Shown here in pieces: positions 51,552 to 60,897 of a stretch of 64,000 nucleotides of DNA. How positions within the stretch are numbered: position 1 is the stretch's first letter; the number at the start of each line of letters is the position of its first letter. The notes beneath the pieces are model-generated. The model did no database searches, was not told the DNA's origin, and saw only the letters and a program-made list of their open reading frames with translations. The translations under genes were made by a program, and so were the position numbers. Source of the DNA: Bradyrhizobium sp. 1(2017) (GTDB lineage: Bacteria; Pseudomonadota; Alphaproteobacteria; Rhizobiales; Xanthobacteraceae); assembly GCF_011602485.2 (NCBI RefSeq), contig NZ_CP050022.2:496001-560000 (forward strand), read 5' to 3'.

Positions 51552-52514
51552 TCAGCGTGTGTGACGTCTGCGCCAGTCGCTCGGCGTCTCGCCGGTCAAT
51601 TTCCTGAAGGCGGCTGCGAACGCCGTCTGCGAGGAATAGCCGAGCGCGGCCGCGATCGTGACGACCGTGTCATCGCTGCCGCGCAGCATCTTCATGGCCT
51701 GCTCCAGCCTGTGCTGGCGCAGCCAGGCGTGCGGGGACAGGCCGGTGCTTTCCTTGAAGGCGCGGCAGAAGTGGAAGCGCGACAAACCTGCATCGGACGC
51801 CAGCGCATCGAGCGAGACGTCGGCATCGCTGTCCGAGCGCAACCGTTCGATCGCGCGGAGCAGGATTTTTGGCGACAGCCCGCCCATGGTCGGGTGAAAC
51901 GCAGTTGGCGAACCCGTATGCGCGGCCAGAACGCGCGTGGCCAGAAGATCCGTCAGCTGATGCCGGAACAAATCATCCAGCGTGCTATGGCCCTCCAGCG
52001 CGTCTGCCGCGCTCAGGAGCAGCCGCGACGTGACGGGGTCGGGATGCGCCGTTCGCTCCAGCAGTTCGGCCGCGCCCGAGGTCCCGGCTTCGTCGGCCAC
52101 GCGCTTGAGCGTCGCATCGGGAAGATAGAGCTGAACCACGTCGACGGGTTTCGGAATGTCCCACCTGGAGCTCGATCCCTCCGGGATGATGATCAGGACC
52201 CCGGGACGAAACGTGCCGATCGCAACCGATCGTCCCGAGCGCCGCTCCATGCGCTGCATCACGCCGTTATAGGCCATGACCACATGGTGGTTCATGGGCT
52301 CGACCACGTCGTGCAGCGGATCATGTCTCCAGTGCGCGATGCCGGCACCGGTCGAGTCCAGCGCCATGCGAAATGGTTCGGTCCTGAGCACCCGCGCCAT
52401 CTCCGCACCGGCGGTGCGCTTATCGGAATGCGAGCTGTCCTCCGGCGGGGTATCAGGCGGGGGCGGCAGGCTCTGCTGCGAGGGATCGCGCATGCGAGCG
52501 GTATTCCCTGTCAT
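51552..52514 (-). CDS. AraC-family transcriptional regulator
   Basis: 320 aa from ATG 52514 behind AGGAGT. N-terminal ligand/dimer region (about 1-210) and a C-terminal double helix-turn-helix (LDALASDAGLSRFHFCRAFKESTGLSPHAWLRQHRL; VTIAAALGYSSQTAFAAAFRKLTGETPSDWRRR). It is the likely regulator of elements A and B. A perfect CCGTA-N4-TACGG palindrome lies 41 bases upstream of its start, so it may be controlled in turn by a FixJ-type regulator. Confidence 0.92.
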   Translation of the reverse strand: MTGNTARMRDPSQQSLPPPPDTPPEDSSHSDKRTAGAEMARVLRTEPFRMALDSTGAGIAHWRHDPLHDVVEPMNHHVVMAYNGVMQRMERRSGRSVAIGTFRPGVLIIIPEGSSSRWDIPKPVDVVQLYLPDATLKRVADEAGTSGAAELLERTAHPDPVTSRLLLSAADALEGHSTLDDLFRHQLTDLLATRVLAAHTGSPTAFHPTMGGLSPKILLRAIERLRSDSDADVSLDALASDAGLSRFHFCRAFKESTGLSPHAWLRQHRLEQAMKMLRGSDDTVVTIAAALGYSSQTAFAAAFRKLTGETPSDWRRRHTR

Positions 52515-52554
52515 TGTGGCTACTCCTGATCGCGTCGAGCTCCAGATCAGTCGT

Positions 52555-52568
52555 CCGTATTTGTACGG
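52555..52568. promoter_or_regulatory. CCGTA-N4-TACGG palindrome, copy 4
   Basis: CCGTA TTTG TACGG, 41 bases upstream of the AraC start codon. Read on the other strand it is the identical 14-mer found at 18202-18215. Confidence 0.6.
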
Positions 52569-52734
52569 TCGCGCGCGTTCTATGCGCTGCGGCGCGTGGC
52601 GTATTGCCTGAAGCAGCCATGGTTTGTCCGATCCTGCTCCAAGCCGGCGCACGATTTCGTAAACGCACGGTGGGCGGGAGGGAGAAGAACGCTCTATGAC
52701 AAAGGTCGGAATGAAGCGGCAGCAATGCGCCCCG

Positions 52735-55398
52735 CTAGGCCGCCGCTGCCTGCGCCGACAACAGCTGCTTCAGTTTCGCCGCAGGCACGGCCGGGCTGAA
52801 CAGCCAGCCCTGCATCTGGCTGCATCCGAGCTGGCGCAGCACCTCGCGCTGGGCCTCCGTCTCGACGCCTTCGGCCGTCGTCGCCATGTGGCGGGCGGCG
52901 GCCATGTGCACCACGGCCTGCACGATCGGAGAGGAATCCTCGGACTGACCGATGTCGTTGATGAAGCTGCGGTCGATCTTGATCTTGTCGAACGGGAAGC
53001 GGTGCAGATAGCTCAGCGAGGAATAGCCGGTGCCGAAATCGTCGAGCGCGATGCGCACGCCGAGCTCGCGCAGCTGCTGCAGGATCGTCAGCGCCTCCTC
53101 GTCGTCGCGGATCAGCACGGTTTCGGTGATCTCGAGCTCGAGCCTTCCCGGCGCAAGGCCGGACTCGGCGAGCGCGGCGGCGACCTTGAGCGCCAGCGTC
53201 CGCGAGCGGAACTGCACCGGCGAGACGTTCACCGCGACGTGGATCTGGCCGGGCCAGCTCGCAGCCTCGGTGCAGGCCTGCTTCAGCACCCACTCGCCGA
53301 TTTCGCCGATCAGGCCGATGTCTTCGGCGACCGGGATGAAATCCGCGGGCGAGACCATGCCGCGCTCCGGGTGGCGCCAGCGCAGCAGCGCCTCGCAGCC
53401 GGTGACGACATTGGCCGCGAGGTCGACCAGCGGCTGGTAATGCACCTCGAACTCGCCGCGCGCGAGCGCCTGGCGCAGATCGAGCTCGAGCTGCCGCCGC
53501 TGCCGCGCCTTGGCGTCGTATTCGGGTGAGAAGATGCGGAAGGTGCGGCGGCCTTCCGACTTCGCCGCGTACATCGCAAGATCGGCGCGCTTGAGCAGAT
53601 CGTCGCTCTTGTCGCCATGGTCGGGCGCGATCGCGATGCCGATGCTGGCATCGGTCGGAATTTCCTGACCCTTGCAGTTCACGGGCGTGCGGAGCGCCGC
53701 AAGGATGGTTTCCGCCAGTGCCGTCAGCTCGGCCGGATCGTTGGTGCCGGCCTTGATGACGGCAAATTCGTCGCCGCCGAGCCGCGCGACGAGGTCGTTG
53801 CCGCTGACGCAGGCGCGCAGGCGGTTTGCGACCTGGCGCAGCAGCTCGTCGCCGACCTCGTGTCCGAGTTGATCGTTGACGCCCTTGAACTCGTCGACGT
53901 CGATATAGAGGATCGCGAACGGCTTGCCCTGGCCGAGCTCGGCGACGCGGCGCTCCAGATGGCCGCGCATCAGCACGCGGTTGGGCAGGTCGGTCAGCGC
54001 GTCGTAATGTGCCATATGGGCGATGCGCTCGTCGGCGCGGATGCGCTCGGTGACGTCGTCATGGGTGGCGAGCCAGCCGCCTGCGGCGGCGGGCTGGTTC
54101 TTGATCTCGATCAGCCGGCCGTCGGCGGTCTCGACGATTGCAGTCTGGGTGTTTCCGGCATTGCGCAGGATGTCGTCGCAATAGGACGAGACGTCACCGT
54201 GGAACGAGCCGGTGTCGTGGCGATGCTGGATCACGTCGCGGAAATGGGCGCCGGGCTTCACCACCTCGCTCGACAGGGCGTACATCTCGACGTAGCGCCG
54301 GTTGCAGACGATCAGCCGTTCGTCCTGATCGAACATCAGGAGGCCCTGTGTCATGGTGTTCATGGCGGTGTCGAGCCGCTGCTTCTCCTGCGCGAGCCGG
54401 TGCGTGACCTGGCGGAAGATCAGGTAGAGGGTGAGCACGAGCAGGCCGATCGACAGCACGGCGACGATGACGAAGAACTTGGTTTGCGTGCGCCAGGTGG
54501 CGAGCGTCGCATCCAGCGATTTGGTCGCGACCACCACCAGCGGCTCGCCGGTGAGGAGGCGCGAGGCGACGATGCGGTCCTTGCCGTCGATCGGGCTCGC
54601 GAGCTTCGTGGTGACGAAGGTGCGCTCGAACACCGCCATCTGCTCCGGCGAGCCCTTGCGGTAGTTTTGCCCGATCATCGCCGCGACATGCGGAATGCGC
54701 GCGAGCAGCTGACCGTTCTGGTGATGCATCGCGATCGAGGAGTCCTCGCCGAGCCCGGTCGAGGCGAAGAAGGATTCGAGTTGGTCAGGGGTAATCGCGC
54801 GCGAAACCAGCCCGAGGAATTCGCCGCGTGGGCCGGAGACGCGCCGTGCGAACACGATGGCCGGACCGCCGCCGAACCGGCCCGGCACGACCTCGACCTC
54901 TTCCTGCGAAGCCGGATCGTTCTTGAGGCGATTGAAATAGCCGCGGTCGGCGACCGAGATGTCGGCGACCGGCCAGCGCCGCGACGAGTTGATCAGGATG
55001 CCGTTCGCATCGAACACGTTGGCGCCGGCGACGTCGGACCAGCCGCTGGCCTTTGCGCGCAGCATCTCGTGCATGGCGAGCGTGCCCATCTCGCTGCGGA
55101 AGACGTCGGCGGATTCGATGCCATAGCGTTCGAGCTCGGCGATGATGCTCTTCTGAAGCACCGCAAAGTCCTCGAACTCGCGGTCGAAATGCCGGGCCAG
55201 CAGCCGGACGGAGCTTTCCAGGCTGTCGCGGCCGCTCTCGATCGCATTCTGCCGGAAGCGGTCAACGGTGAGCGCGGTGCCGATCGCGGTGGCGGCCATC
55301 AGCACGAAGCCGCCGACGATCAGCCATGTCAGCGGCGCCCCGCGCCAGCGGCGCAGCAACGCGCGCATCCGCGCGGTCCATCGTATCGACGTGCCCAT
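52735..55398 (-). CDS. Membrane GGDEF-EAL protein with extracytoplasmic sensor and PAS domain
   Basis: 887 aa. Two membrane helices (about 18-40 and 308-328) bracket a periplasmic dCache-like sensor; a PAS domain (about 340-455) follows. The GGDEF domain is intact (VARLGGDEFAVI) and the EAL domain keeps GCEALLRWRHP, ALDDFGTGYSSLSYL and TTAEGVETEAQ. It can therefore both make and degrade c-di-GMP in principle, unlike the degenerate EAL protein at 4655-5878. Start behind GGGAGGG. Confidence 0.93.
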   Translation of the reverse strand: MGTSIRWTARMRALLRRWRGAPLTWLIVGGFVLMAATAIGTALTVDRFRQNAIESGRDSLESSVRLLARHFDREFEDFAVLQKSIIAELERYGIESADVFRSEMGTLAMHEMLRAKASGWSDVAGANVFDANGILINSSRRWPVADISVADRGYFNRLKNDPASQEEVEVVPGRFGGGPAIVFARRVSGPRGEFLGLVSRAITPDQLESFFASTGLGEDSSIAMHHQNGQLLARIPHVAAMIGQNYRKGSPEQMAVFERTFVTTKLASPIDGKDRIVASRLLTGEPLVVVATKSLDATLATWRTQTKFFVIVAVLSIGLLVLTLYLIFRQVTHRLAQEKQRLDTAMNTMTQGLLMFDQDERLIVCNRRYVEMYALSSEVVKPGAHFRDVIQHRHDTGSFHGDVSSYCDDILRNAGNTQTAIVETADGRLIEIKNQPAAAGGWLATHDDVTERIRADERIAHMAHYDALTDLPNRVLMRGHLERRVAELGQGKPFAILYIDVDEFKGVNDQLGHEVGDELLRQVANRLRACVSGNDLVARLGGDEFAVIKAGTNDPAELTALAETILAALRTPVNCKGQEIPTDASIGIAIAPDHGDKSDDLLKRADLAMYAAKSEGRRTFRIFSPEYDAKARQRRQLELDLRQALARGEFEVHYQPLVDLAANVVTGCEALLRWRHPERGMVSPADFIPVAEDIGLIGEIGEWVLKQACTEAASWPGQIHVAVNVSPVQFRSRTLALKVAAALAESGLAPGRLELEITETVLIRDDEEALTILQQLRELGVRIALDDFGTGYSSLSYLHRFPFDKIKIDRSFINDIGQSEDSSPIVQAVVHMAAARHMATTAEGVETEAQREVLRQLGCSQMQGWLFSPAVPAAKLKQLLSAQAAAA

Positions 55399-55505
55399 CC
55401 AGCCCTCCCGTGGGACACAAGATGCCGCAAAACCGACAAGACCCCGTTACCAGCGAAGGTTAGGAAAATATGAATCGAAACGGCATCAGGGGGTTGTTGC
55501 CGGAT

Positions 55506-56198
55506 TCAGCGGCGGATTTCCCACTTCAGGGCTTTTGCATTCGCATTTGCGAACATCGCGGGCACATCGAAGGTGCCGGTCTGGAGGTCATAGCGGCAGC
55601 GCCAGCCGGCGAGGCCCTTCACGGCGACGGTCCTGGGATGCTTGTCCATCTCGCCCGACAGCGAGATCACGAGGTAACGGTTGTCGGGCCATGTCACGCC
55701 GAGGTCGCGATATGCATCTTCCGTGCCTTTCACGAGATTGGCCGAGATGTGGTCGTCGAGCTTCAGCTTCCGCGTCTCGGGACGGCTGCGGAAATAGGCC
55801 CAGGCGAGATCGCTGAGCGAATGCTTCGTCGCGCTCACGAAGGCGCCCTTCTCGATATGGTAAAGAAACAGGTCCTGCGAGCCGGAGCCGGTCTTCTGCA
55901 TCCGCACCAGCCATTGCGAGTCATTGGTCAAACGGAAGCCGGCCGGATATCCCTGCTCGGGCTTCAACTCGGTCATCTCGCCGCCATGCCGCGCCCAGAC
56001 CTGCCACTTGATGTCGGAGTCCTCGCCTTCCTTTCGGTACTGCTCGAGCCGGGTGGCCTTGTCGGGCGAGATGATGGCGAGATCGGCATCCTCGATGAGG
56101 ACGAAGCCCGGCGGCGGACCGCCTGCGGCCGGGGACGGGGAAGCGGCGGCCATCAGGGCAAGCGCGAACCATGGTGCAGGGCGGCAAAATGCGTTCAC
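55506..56198 (-). CDS. Exported protein, unknown function
   Basis: 230 aa from a GTG behind GAGG. Signal peptide (WFALALMAAASPSPAAG). The remainder is beta-rich (GFVLIEDADLAIISPDK, NDSQWLVRMQKTGSGSQDLFLYHI, NRYLVISLSGEMD) and looks like a partial propeller. No catalytic motif. A single gene between the GGDEF-EAL and LysM genes. Confidence 0.7.
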   Translation of the reverse strand: MNAFCRPAPWFALALMAAASPSPAAGGPPPGFVLIEDADLAIISPDKATRLEQYRKEGEDSDIKWQVWARHGGEMTELKPEQGYPAGFRLTNDSQWLVRMQKTGSGSQDLFLYHIEKGAFVSATKHSLSDLAWAYFRSRPETRKLKLDDHISANLVKGTEDAYRDLGVTWPDNRYLVISLSGEMDKHPRTVAVKGLAGWRCRYDLQTGTFDVPAMFANANAKALKWEIRR

Positions 56199-56389
56199 GG
56201 GAAGCCTCGACGAATCGCCGCGATGCGGTCTCGTCCCGTTTGACGCCGAGGGCTGCGGGCCGGTTCATCCCCGGACCTGCAAGGCCGCCGCATCATCCCA
56301 ATGATCGTCTTGCTGCCGCAGCCAAATCGGCGCAATTTGCCGGCCTCGGTTGATTTGCGAGCCGAGGTTCTGACTAAGGTTTTTTTCCT

Positions 56390-57469
56390 ATGATCACTGC
56401 GTCCAAGGCCTTCATTGTACTCTGTCTGCTCGCCTTGGTCGGCACCGTGCTGGTGATCGGCCCCGCCGAGCTGCGCCGTCTGCTGCCGTCGGAGACCAAG
56501 CCCGAGCTTGCCGCCAGGCCGGAGGTCAAGACCGAACCCAAGGTCGAGCCCAAAGCGGAAGCCAGGGCCGAAACCAAGCCCGAAAGCAAGCTCGAGTCCA
56601 AGCTTGAGTCCAAGACGGAAGAGCAAAAGCTTGCTGCCAGCGCGCCGCCGGCTCCAGCGGCATCGCCGGCACCCGAGCCGAAGGCGGGCGCACTGGTCGA
56701 GACGCAGAAGCAGGTCGCGGCGCTGGCTGATCTGGCACCGGTCAAGCCGCCGCCGGCAGCGACCGATGCGGGTCCGCGTTTCGACGTCGCGCGCGTCGAC
56801 GATCATGGTGAGGCGGCGGTGATCGCCGGCCAAGCCACGCCGGGCGCGAAGGTCGAACTGCTGCGGGACGGCAAGCCGCTTGATTCCGTCGTGGCCGATG
56901 CGTCGGGCCAGTTCGTGATGACCCCGCCGCGGCTTCCGGCCGGGTCCTATGAGCTGACCTTGCGGTCGCAGTCGACGGACGGAACCGTCACGCAATCCAA
57001 CCGCTCCATGCCCGTGACCATTGCCGAGGCCGCACCGCCGCCGGCGCGCCCGGCACCGGCCGCGCGTCAGGAAGCAAAGCAAGACACGAAGCAGGCCGAG
57101 AAGACCGACGACAAGTCGGATCTCGTGGCCGCCTTGCCCTCGGCATCGCCGCGCCTCGCCTCGGCACCCGACAGGTCTGCGGCGCGGCCCAATTTGACCG
57201 GCGCGCCGAAGCCCAGGTCCATGGCGCGGGCGCCTGCGCAAACGACCGTTGCATCGGCTTCGCCGGCGGACGCGCTCAGCGGTGCGCCTGCGGAAGCGAG
57301 TGGCAGCCGCGTGATCTCTCGCGGCGACAGCCTGTGGGCGCTCAGCCGGCGCGCCTATGGCGACGGCGCCCGCTACGCCGTGATCTTCAAGGCCAACCGC
57401 GACAAGATCCAGAACCCCAATCTGATCTATCCCGGCCAGACCTTCGTGATGCCGCAAAAGGCGGAGTGA
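56390..57469 (+). CDS. LysM-domain protein with charged repeat linker
   Basis: 359 aa. N-terminal membrane anchor (AFIVLCLLALVGTVLVIG), then a Lys/Glu/Pro/Ala-rich stretch with EPKVEPKAEARAETKPESK-type repeats (about 35-100), an immunoglobulin-like segment (ARVDDHGEAAVIAGQATPGAKVELLRDGKPL), another linker, and a C-terminal LysM (RVISRGDSLWALSRRAYGDGARYAVIFKANRDKI). It probably spans the periplasm and binds peptidoglycan. Ribosome site is poor. Confidence 0.9.
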   Translation: MITASKAFIVLCLLALVGTVLVIGPAELRRLLPSETKPELAARPEVKTEPKVEPKAEARAETKPESKLESKLESKTEEQKLAASAPPAPAASPAPEPKAGALVETQKQVAALADLAPVKPPPAATDAGPRFDVARVDDHGEAAVIAGQATPGAKVELLRDGKPLDSVVADASGQFVMTPPRLPAGSYELTLRSQSTDGTVTQSNRSMPVTIAEAAPPPARPAPAARQEAKQDTKQAEKTDDKSDLVAALPSASPRLASAPDRSAARPNLTGAPKPRSMARAPAQTTVASASPADALSGAPAEASGSRVISRGDSLWALSRRAYGDGARYAVIFKANRDKIQNPNLIYPGQTFVMPQKAE

Positions 57470-57594
57470 GGACCGGAAGCAGCGAGGCAACGTCGCCCGC
57501 GACGCTTTGCCCTGTGTCTCCACGGAACATTCGGTTCCGCCGCGCGTCATTGTGATGCGGCGCAGTGCGCGCTTGGCGCCGGGAGGAGGCCGAG

Positions 57595-58893
57595 GTGACC
57601 AGGTCAGCTTTCGTGTCGGGACGCATGGGACTGGCGTTGGCGGGCGCTGCTCTCCTGACTGTGGCAGTGCTGTTGCCGAGCAGGGCCGAGGCGCAATTCG
57701 GAATCCGCGGCGGCCCCGTCGGGGTCGCGCGTTTCGCCGTCGGTCACGTGCTCGGCCTGTCGCGCCTCCGTCATTCCCGCATGGCGGTGCGAGGGAGCCG
57801 CTACCGTTCGGCCGCGCTGAGATCGCAGGATCCCCGCGGCGCCGAGCGCGACCAGCGGGCCAACCCTTATGTCATACGTGCGGCGTTGACGGCGCAGGCT
57901 GCGCTGTCGGGCTGGCATGGCGGCCGGCGCCCGCAAGGCTGGTGGCGCCATCCGGACGGCAGCTATGGCTGGGTCGGCCCGGTGTTCTGGCCGTTCGCGC
58001 ATGACGATCTCACCAATGCGATCATCCTCGGCGACAGCACCAGCCTCTCTCTCTATGGCTATGGCGACATCTATGCCGCGATCTTCGCGCCCTATGCCGC
58101 CACCGAGCTCGCCGCCTACACCGGGCCGCAAGGCCGGCGGGCGCGGAAAGTCCCGTCCGCAGAAACTCTTTGCGACGCCAGCGACACCGGCGGCTTGCCT
58201 GTCGAACGCATCGCCAGCACCGTGCAGCCGAACGAATTGCAGCGCACCGCGCTCGACGATCTCGCATCCGCCTGGAATGCTGCGCGCGACACCATCCGCG
58301 CCGCTTGTCCGGCGCAGGTCCCGGCCGCAGCCTCCGAGCGTCTCGGCCTGATGCGCGAGCGGCTCGAGGCCATGATCAAGGCAACGGACGAGGTCGCGCA
58401 GCCGCTTTCGAAGTTTGTCGGTCTTCTCAGTGACGACCAGAAAGCCAGGCTCAATGCGCTCGCCAATGAGCGCCGCGCCGCCCTTGCCGCGGTCCAGCGC
58501 AAGGACGCGCCGAAGGACGCGCAGGCGGCCGCCGCCTGCAAGCCGGACTACGATCCCCGCTACGACGAAAAGGCGCAGCGCCAATATGAGCAGCTGTTGC
58601 AGCAGCAATGGCCCGCGGACGACATCGCCACGACGCTCAAGCTCGATGAGGTTGCGCGCGCCCGCTTCGAGGTGCTCCAGGATACAACGCTGCGCACCAT
58701 GGAGACGCTGAGCGCCTGCCCGACGGAAGCCGCCGCGACACCACAGGCCCGCCTCGCCGCGGCGAAGGCACGGCTAGAAACGATGCTGCAAGCCGTCGGC
58801 GGCATCAGCGATGCGTTCGCCGATTTCGAGGCGGATTTGAGCGACGAGCAGAAGGCGGCGTTCGAGGCGATCGGGCCGAAGCGAGGCGCGTGA
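57595..58893 (+). CDS. Exported LTXXQ/Spy-like helical protein
   Basis: 432 aa from a GTG behind GGGAGGAGGCCGAG; an upstream GTG at 57565 lacks such a site. Signal peptide (LALAGAALLTVAVLLPSRAEA). The second half has CpxP/Spy-like helices with the LTXXQ pattern as LSDDQKARLNALANERRAAL and LSDEQKAAFEAIG. Possibly a periplasmic chaperone-like protein; the first half is unassigned. Confidence 0.8.
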   Translation: MTRSAFVSGRMGLALAGAALLTVAVLLPSRAEAQFGIRGGPVGVARFAVGHVLGLSRLRHSRMAVRGSRYRSAALRSQDPRGAERDQRANPYVIRAALTAQAALSGWHGGRRPQGWWRHPDGSYGWVGPVFWPFAHDDLTNAIILGDSTSLSLYGYGDIYAAIFAPYAATELAAYTGPQGRRARKVPSAETLCDASDTGGLPVERIASTVQPNELQRTALDDLASAWNAARDTIRAACPAQVPAAASERLGLMRERLEAMIKATDEVAQPLSKFVGLLSDDQKARLNALANERRAALAAVQRKDAPKDAQAAAACKPDYDPRYDEKAQRQYEQLLQQQWPADDIATTLKLDEVARARFEVLQDTTLRTMETLSACPTEAAATPQARLAAAKARLETMLQAVGGISDAFADFEADLSDEQKAAFEAIGPKRGA

Positions 58894-58944
58894 GACTGCG
58901 GCCGAAACGCGCCTTGCCTGAAAACACGCCTCGCATGAACAAGG

Positions 58945-59988
58945 TTAGCCGATCTCCCGCCTGACCTTTGCCGCCGCGTCGCACATGGCCTTCAGCTTCC
59001 CGAACGCGGTCGCGCGCGGCATGTACTTCATGCCGCAATCGGGCGCCGGGATCAGGCGCTCGGGCGACACATGCTTGAGCCCGTTGCGAATGCGGTCGGC
59101 GACGGTATCGACGCTTTCGATCGCGGGGTCGGCGAGGTCGAGCACGCCGAGCATGATCTTCTTCGACGACAGATCCTTGAGCACGCCGAGGTCGAGCTTC
59201 GGCTGCGCCGCCTCGATCGAGATCTGGTCGGCGGTGGTGTCGTCAAGCTCGGCCAGGAAGGAATAGCCGGCCGGCTTGTTCGAGCCGGGCACGACGGCCG
59301 CATAGCCAAAGCACAGATGCACCACGGTCGGCACCGTGATCCCTTGCAGCGCGCGATTGATCGCCTTGACGGCATAGCGCTTGGCGAGCTCCGGATTGTT
59401 GCGCACCCAGGGCTCGTCGAGCTGGATCACGTCGGCGCCGGCCTTCTGCAGATCGAGCGCCTCGGCATTGACGGCCTCGGCGAGAGCCATCGCGAGCTCT
59501 TCCTCGTCCTTGTAGAACTCGTTCTTGGCCTGCTGGCTCATCGTGAATGGGCCGGGAAGGGTGATCTTCGCCGCGCGCTCCGTGTTCTTGCGCAGGAACT
59601 GCATGTCATGCAGCTCGACCGGGCCCTTGCGCCTCACGGGACCGACGACGCGCGGCACCGGCGTCTGCGTGTTGCCGGTGCGCGCCACGATCATCGCCGG
59701 ACTGTCCCCGTCGATGCCGTCGAGCGCGGTGGCAAAGCGATTGGAGTAGCTCTCGCGGCGGATCTCGCCGTCGGTCACGATGTCGATGCCGGCGCGCTCC
59801 ATGTCGCGGATCGCGACGATGGTGGCATCGTCCTGGGCTTCCTCCAGATGCTCCGCCGGCAACCGCCACATGTCGTGCAGGCGCGTGCGCGGCACCACCT
59901 TCGACAGCATGGCGCGATTCACCAGCCATTCCGGCTGCGGATAGCTGCCGACCACGGTGGTCGGCAGGATGTGCGGTGGCATGGGCAT
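58945..59988 (-). CDS. MetE-like cobalamin-independent methyltransferase homologue
   Basis: 347 aa, a single barrel (half the size of full MetE), behind GGAGCACCCC. Zn-ligand segments VVHLCFGYAA (His, Cys) and APDCGMKYMPR (Cys) are present, with DGEIRRESYSNRF and QLDEPWVRNN. Such short homologues act on varied thiols or methyl donors and are not necessarily methionine synthases. Last gene of the minus-strand ABC operon. Confidence 0.87.
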   Translation of the reverse strand: MPMPPHILPTTVVGSYPQPEWLVNRAMLSKVVPRTRLHDMWRLPAEHLEEAQDDATIVAIRDMERAGIDIVTDGEIRRESYSNRFATALDGIDGDSPAMIVARTGNTQTPVPRVVGPVRRKGPVELHDMQFLRKNTERAAKITLPGPFTMSQQAKNEFYKDEEELAMALAEAVNAEALDLQKAGADVIQLDEPWVRNNPELAKRYAVKAINRALQGITVPTVVHLCFGYAAVVPGSNKPAGYSFLAELDDTTADQISIEAAQPKLDLGVLKDLSSKKIMLGVLDLADPAIESVDTVADRIRNGLKHVSPERLIPAPDCGMKYMPRATAFGKLKAMCDAAAKVRREIG

Positions 59989-60024
59989 GGGGTGCTCCTT
60001 CTTATTGTCGTTGAGCGCGAAGGG

Positions 60025-60894
60025 TCAGGCCGCGCGCGTTGCCGCGGCCGATCCCTCGTCCTTGACGGGATTGCGCAGGATGCCGATGCCGGAGATCTCG
60101 ATTTCGACGACATCGCCGCCCTTCATCCACAGCGGCGGCGTGCGATAGGCGCCGACACCGCCGGTCGTGCCTGTCACGATCACGTCGCCGGGCACGAGCT
60201 CGGTGAAGGTCGAGCAATAGGCGATCAGGGCCGGCACGTCGAAGACGAGATCGGAGATCGGCGCCTTCTGCACCTCGACGCCGTTGAGTCGGGTGATCAG
60301 CGTCTGCCTGCTGACATCGGTCAGCTCGTCGGTCGTGACCATCCACGGGCCGAAGCCGCCGGTGCCGGCAAAATTCTTGCCCGGCGCGAATTGCGAGGTG
60401 TGGCGCTGCCAGTCGCGGATGCTGCCGTCATTGTAGCAGGCATAGCCGGCGACATGGCCGAGCGCAACTTCGCGCGAGATGCGGCGGCCGGCCTTGCCGA
60501 TGATGACGGCCATCTCGCCCTCATAGTCGAAACGCTCGGATTCCAGCGGCCGGATCATCGGCTGGCCATGGCCGACCTGGCTGTTGGCGAAGCGGGTGAA
60601 GATCATCGGATGCGCCGGCGTCGGGTGACCGCTTTCGGCGAGATGCGTGGCGTAGTTGACGCCGATGCAGAATATCTTGTCGGGATCGGGGACCGTCGGC
60701 AGCAGGGCGACGTCCTGGAGCGCGTAGTCCGGCTTCTCGCCGGCGAGTTTCTTCAACTCGTCGAGCGAGCTTTTCGCAAGCAGCGCCTTCAGCGTCGGAT
60801 ACGCCTTCAGGCGCCTGCCGGCGTCGATGACACCCTTGTCGGTGACGAGGCCATAGCTCGCCTGGGCGGCGATCGTGAAGCTTGCGACTTTCAT
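60025..60894 (-). CDS. Fumarylacetoacetate-hydrolase (FAH) family protein
   Basis: 289 aa. Signature IFCIGVNYATHLAESGH, metal residues in FDYEGEMAVIIG, active region YACYNDGSIRDWQR and GTTGGVGAYRTPPLWMKGGD. The family cleaves C-C bonds or hydrates and decarboxylates keto acids. It starts three bases after the stop of the NodB-fold gene, so probably translationally coupled. Confidence 0.9.
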   Translation of the reverse strand: MKVASFTIAAQASYGLVTDKGVIDAGRRLKAYPTLKALLAKSSLDELKKLAGEKPDYALQDVALLPTVPDPDKIFCIGVNYATHLAESGHPTPAHPMIFTRFANSQVGHGQPMIRPLESERFDYEGEMAVIIGKAGRRISREVALGHVAGYACYNDGSIRDWQRHTSQFAPGKNFAGTGGFGPWMVTTDELTDVSRQTLITRLNGVEVQKAPISDLVFDVPALIAYCSTFTELVPGDVIVTGTTGGVGAYRTPPLWMKGGDVVEIEISGIGILRNPVKDEGSAAATRAA

Positions 60895-60897
60895 CGG

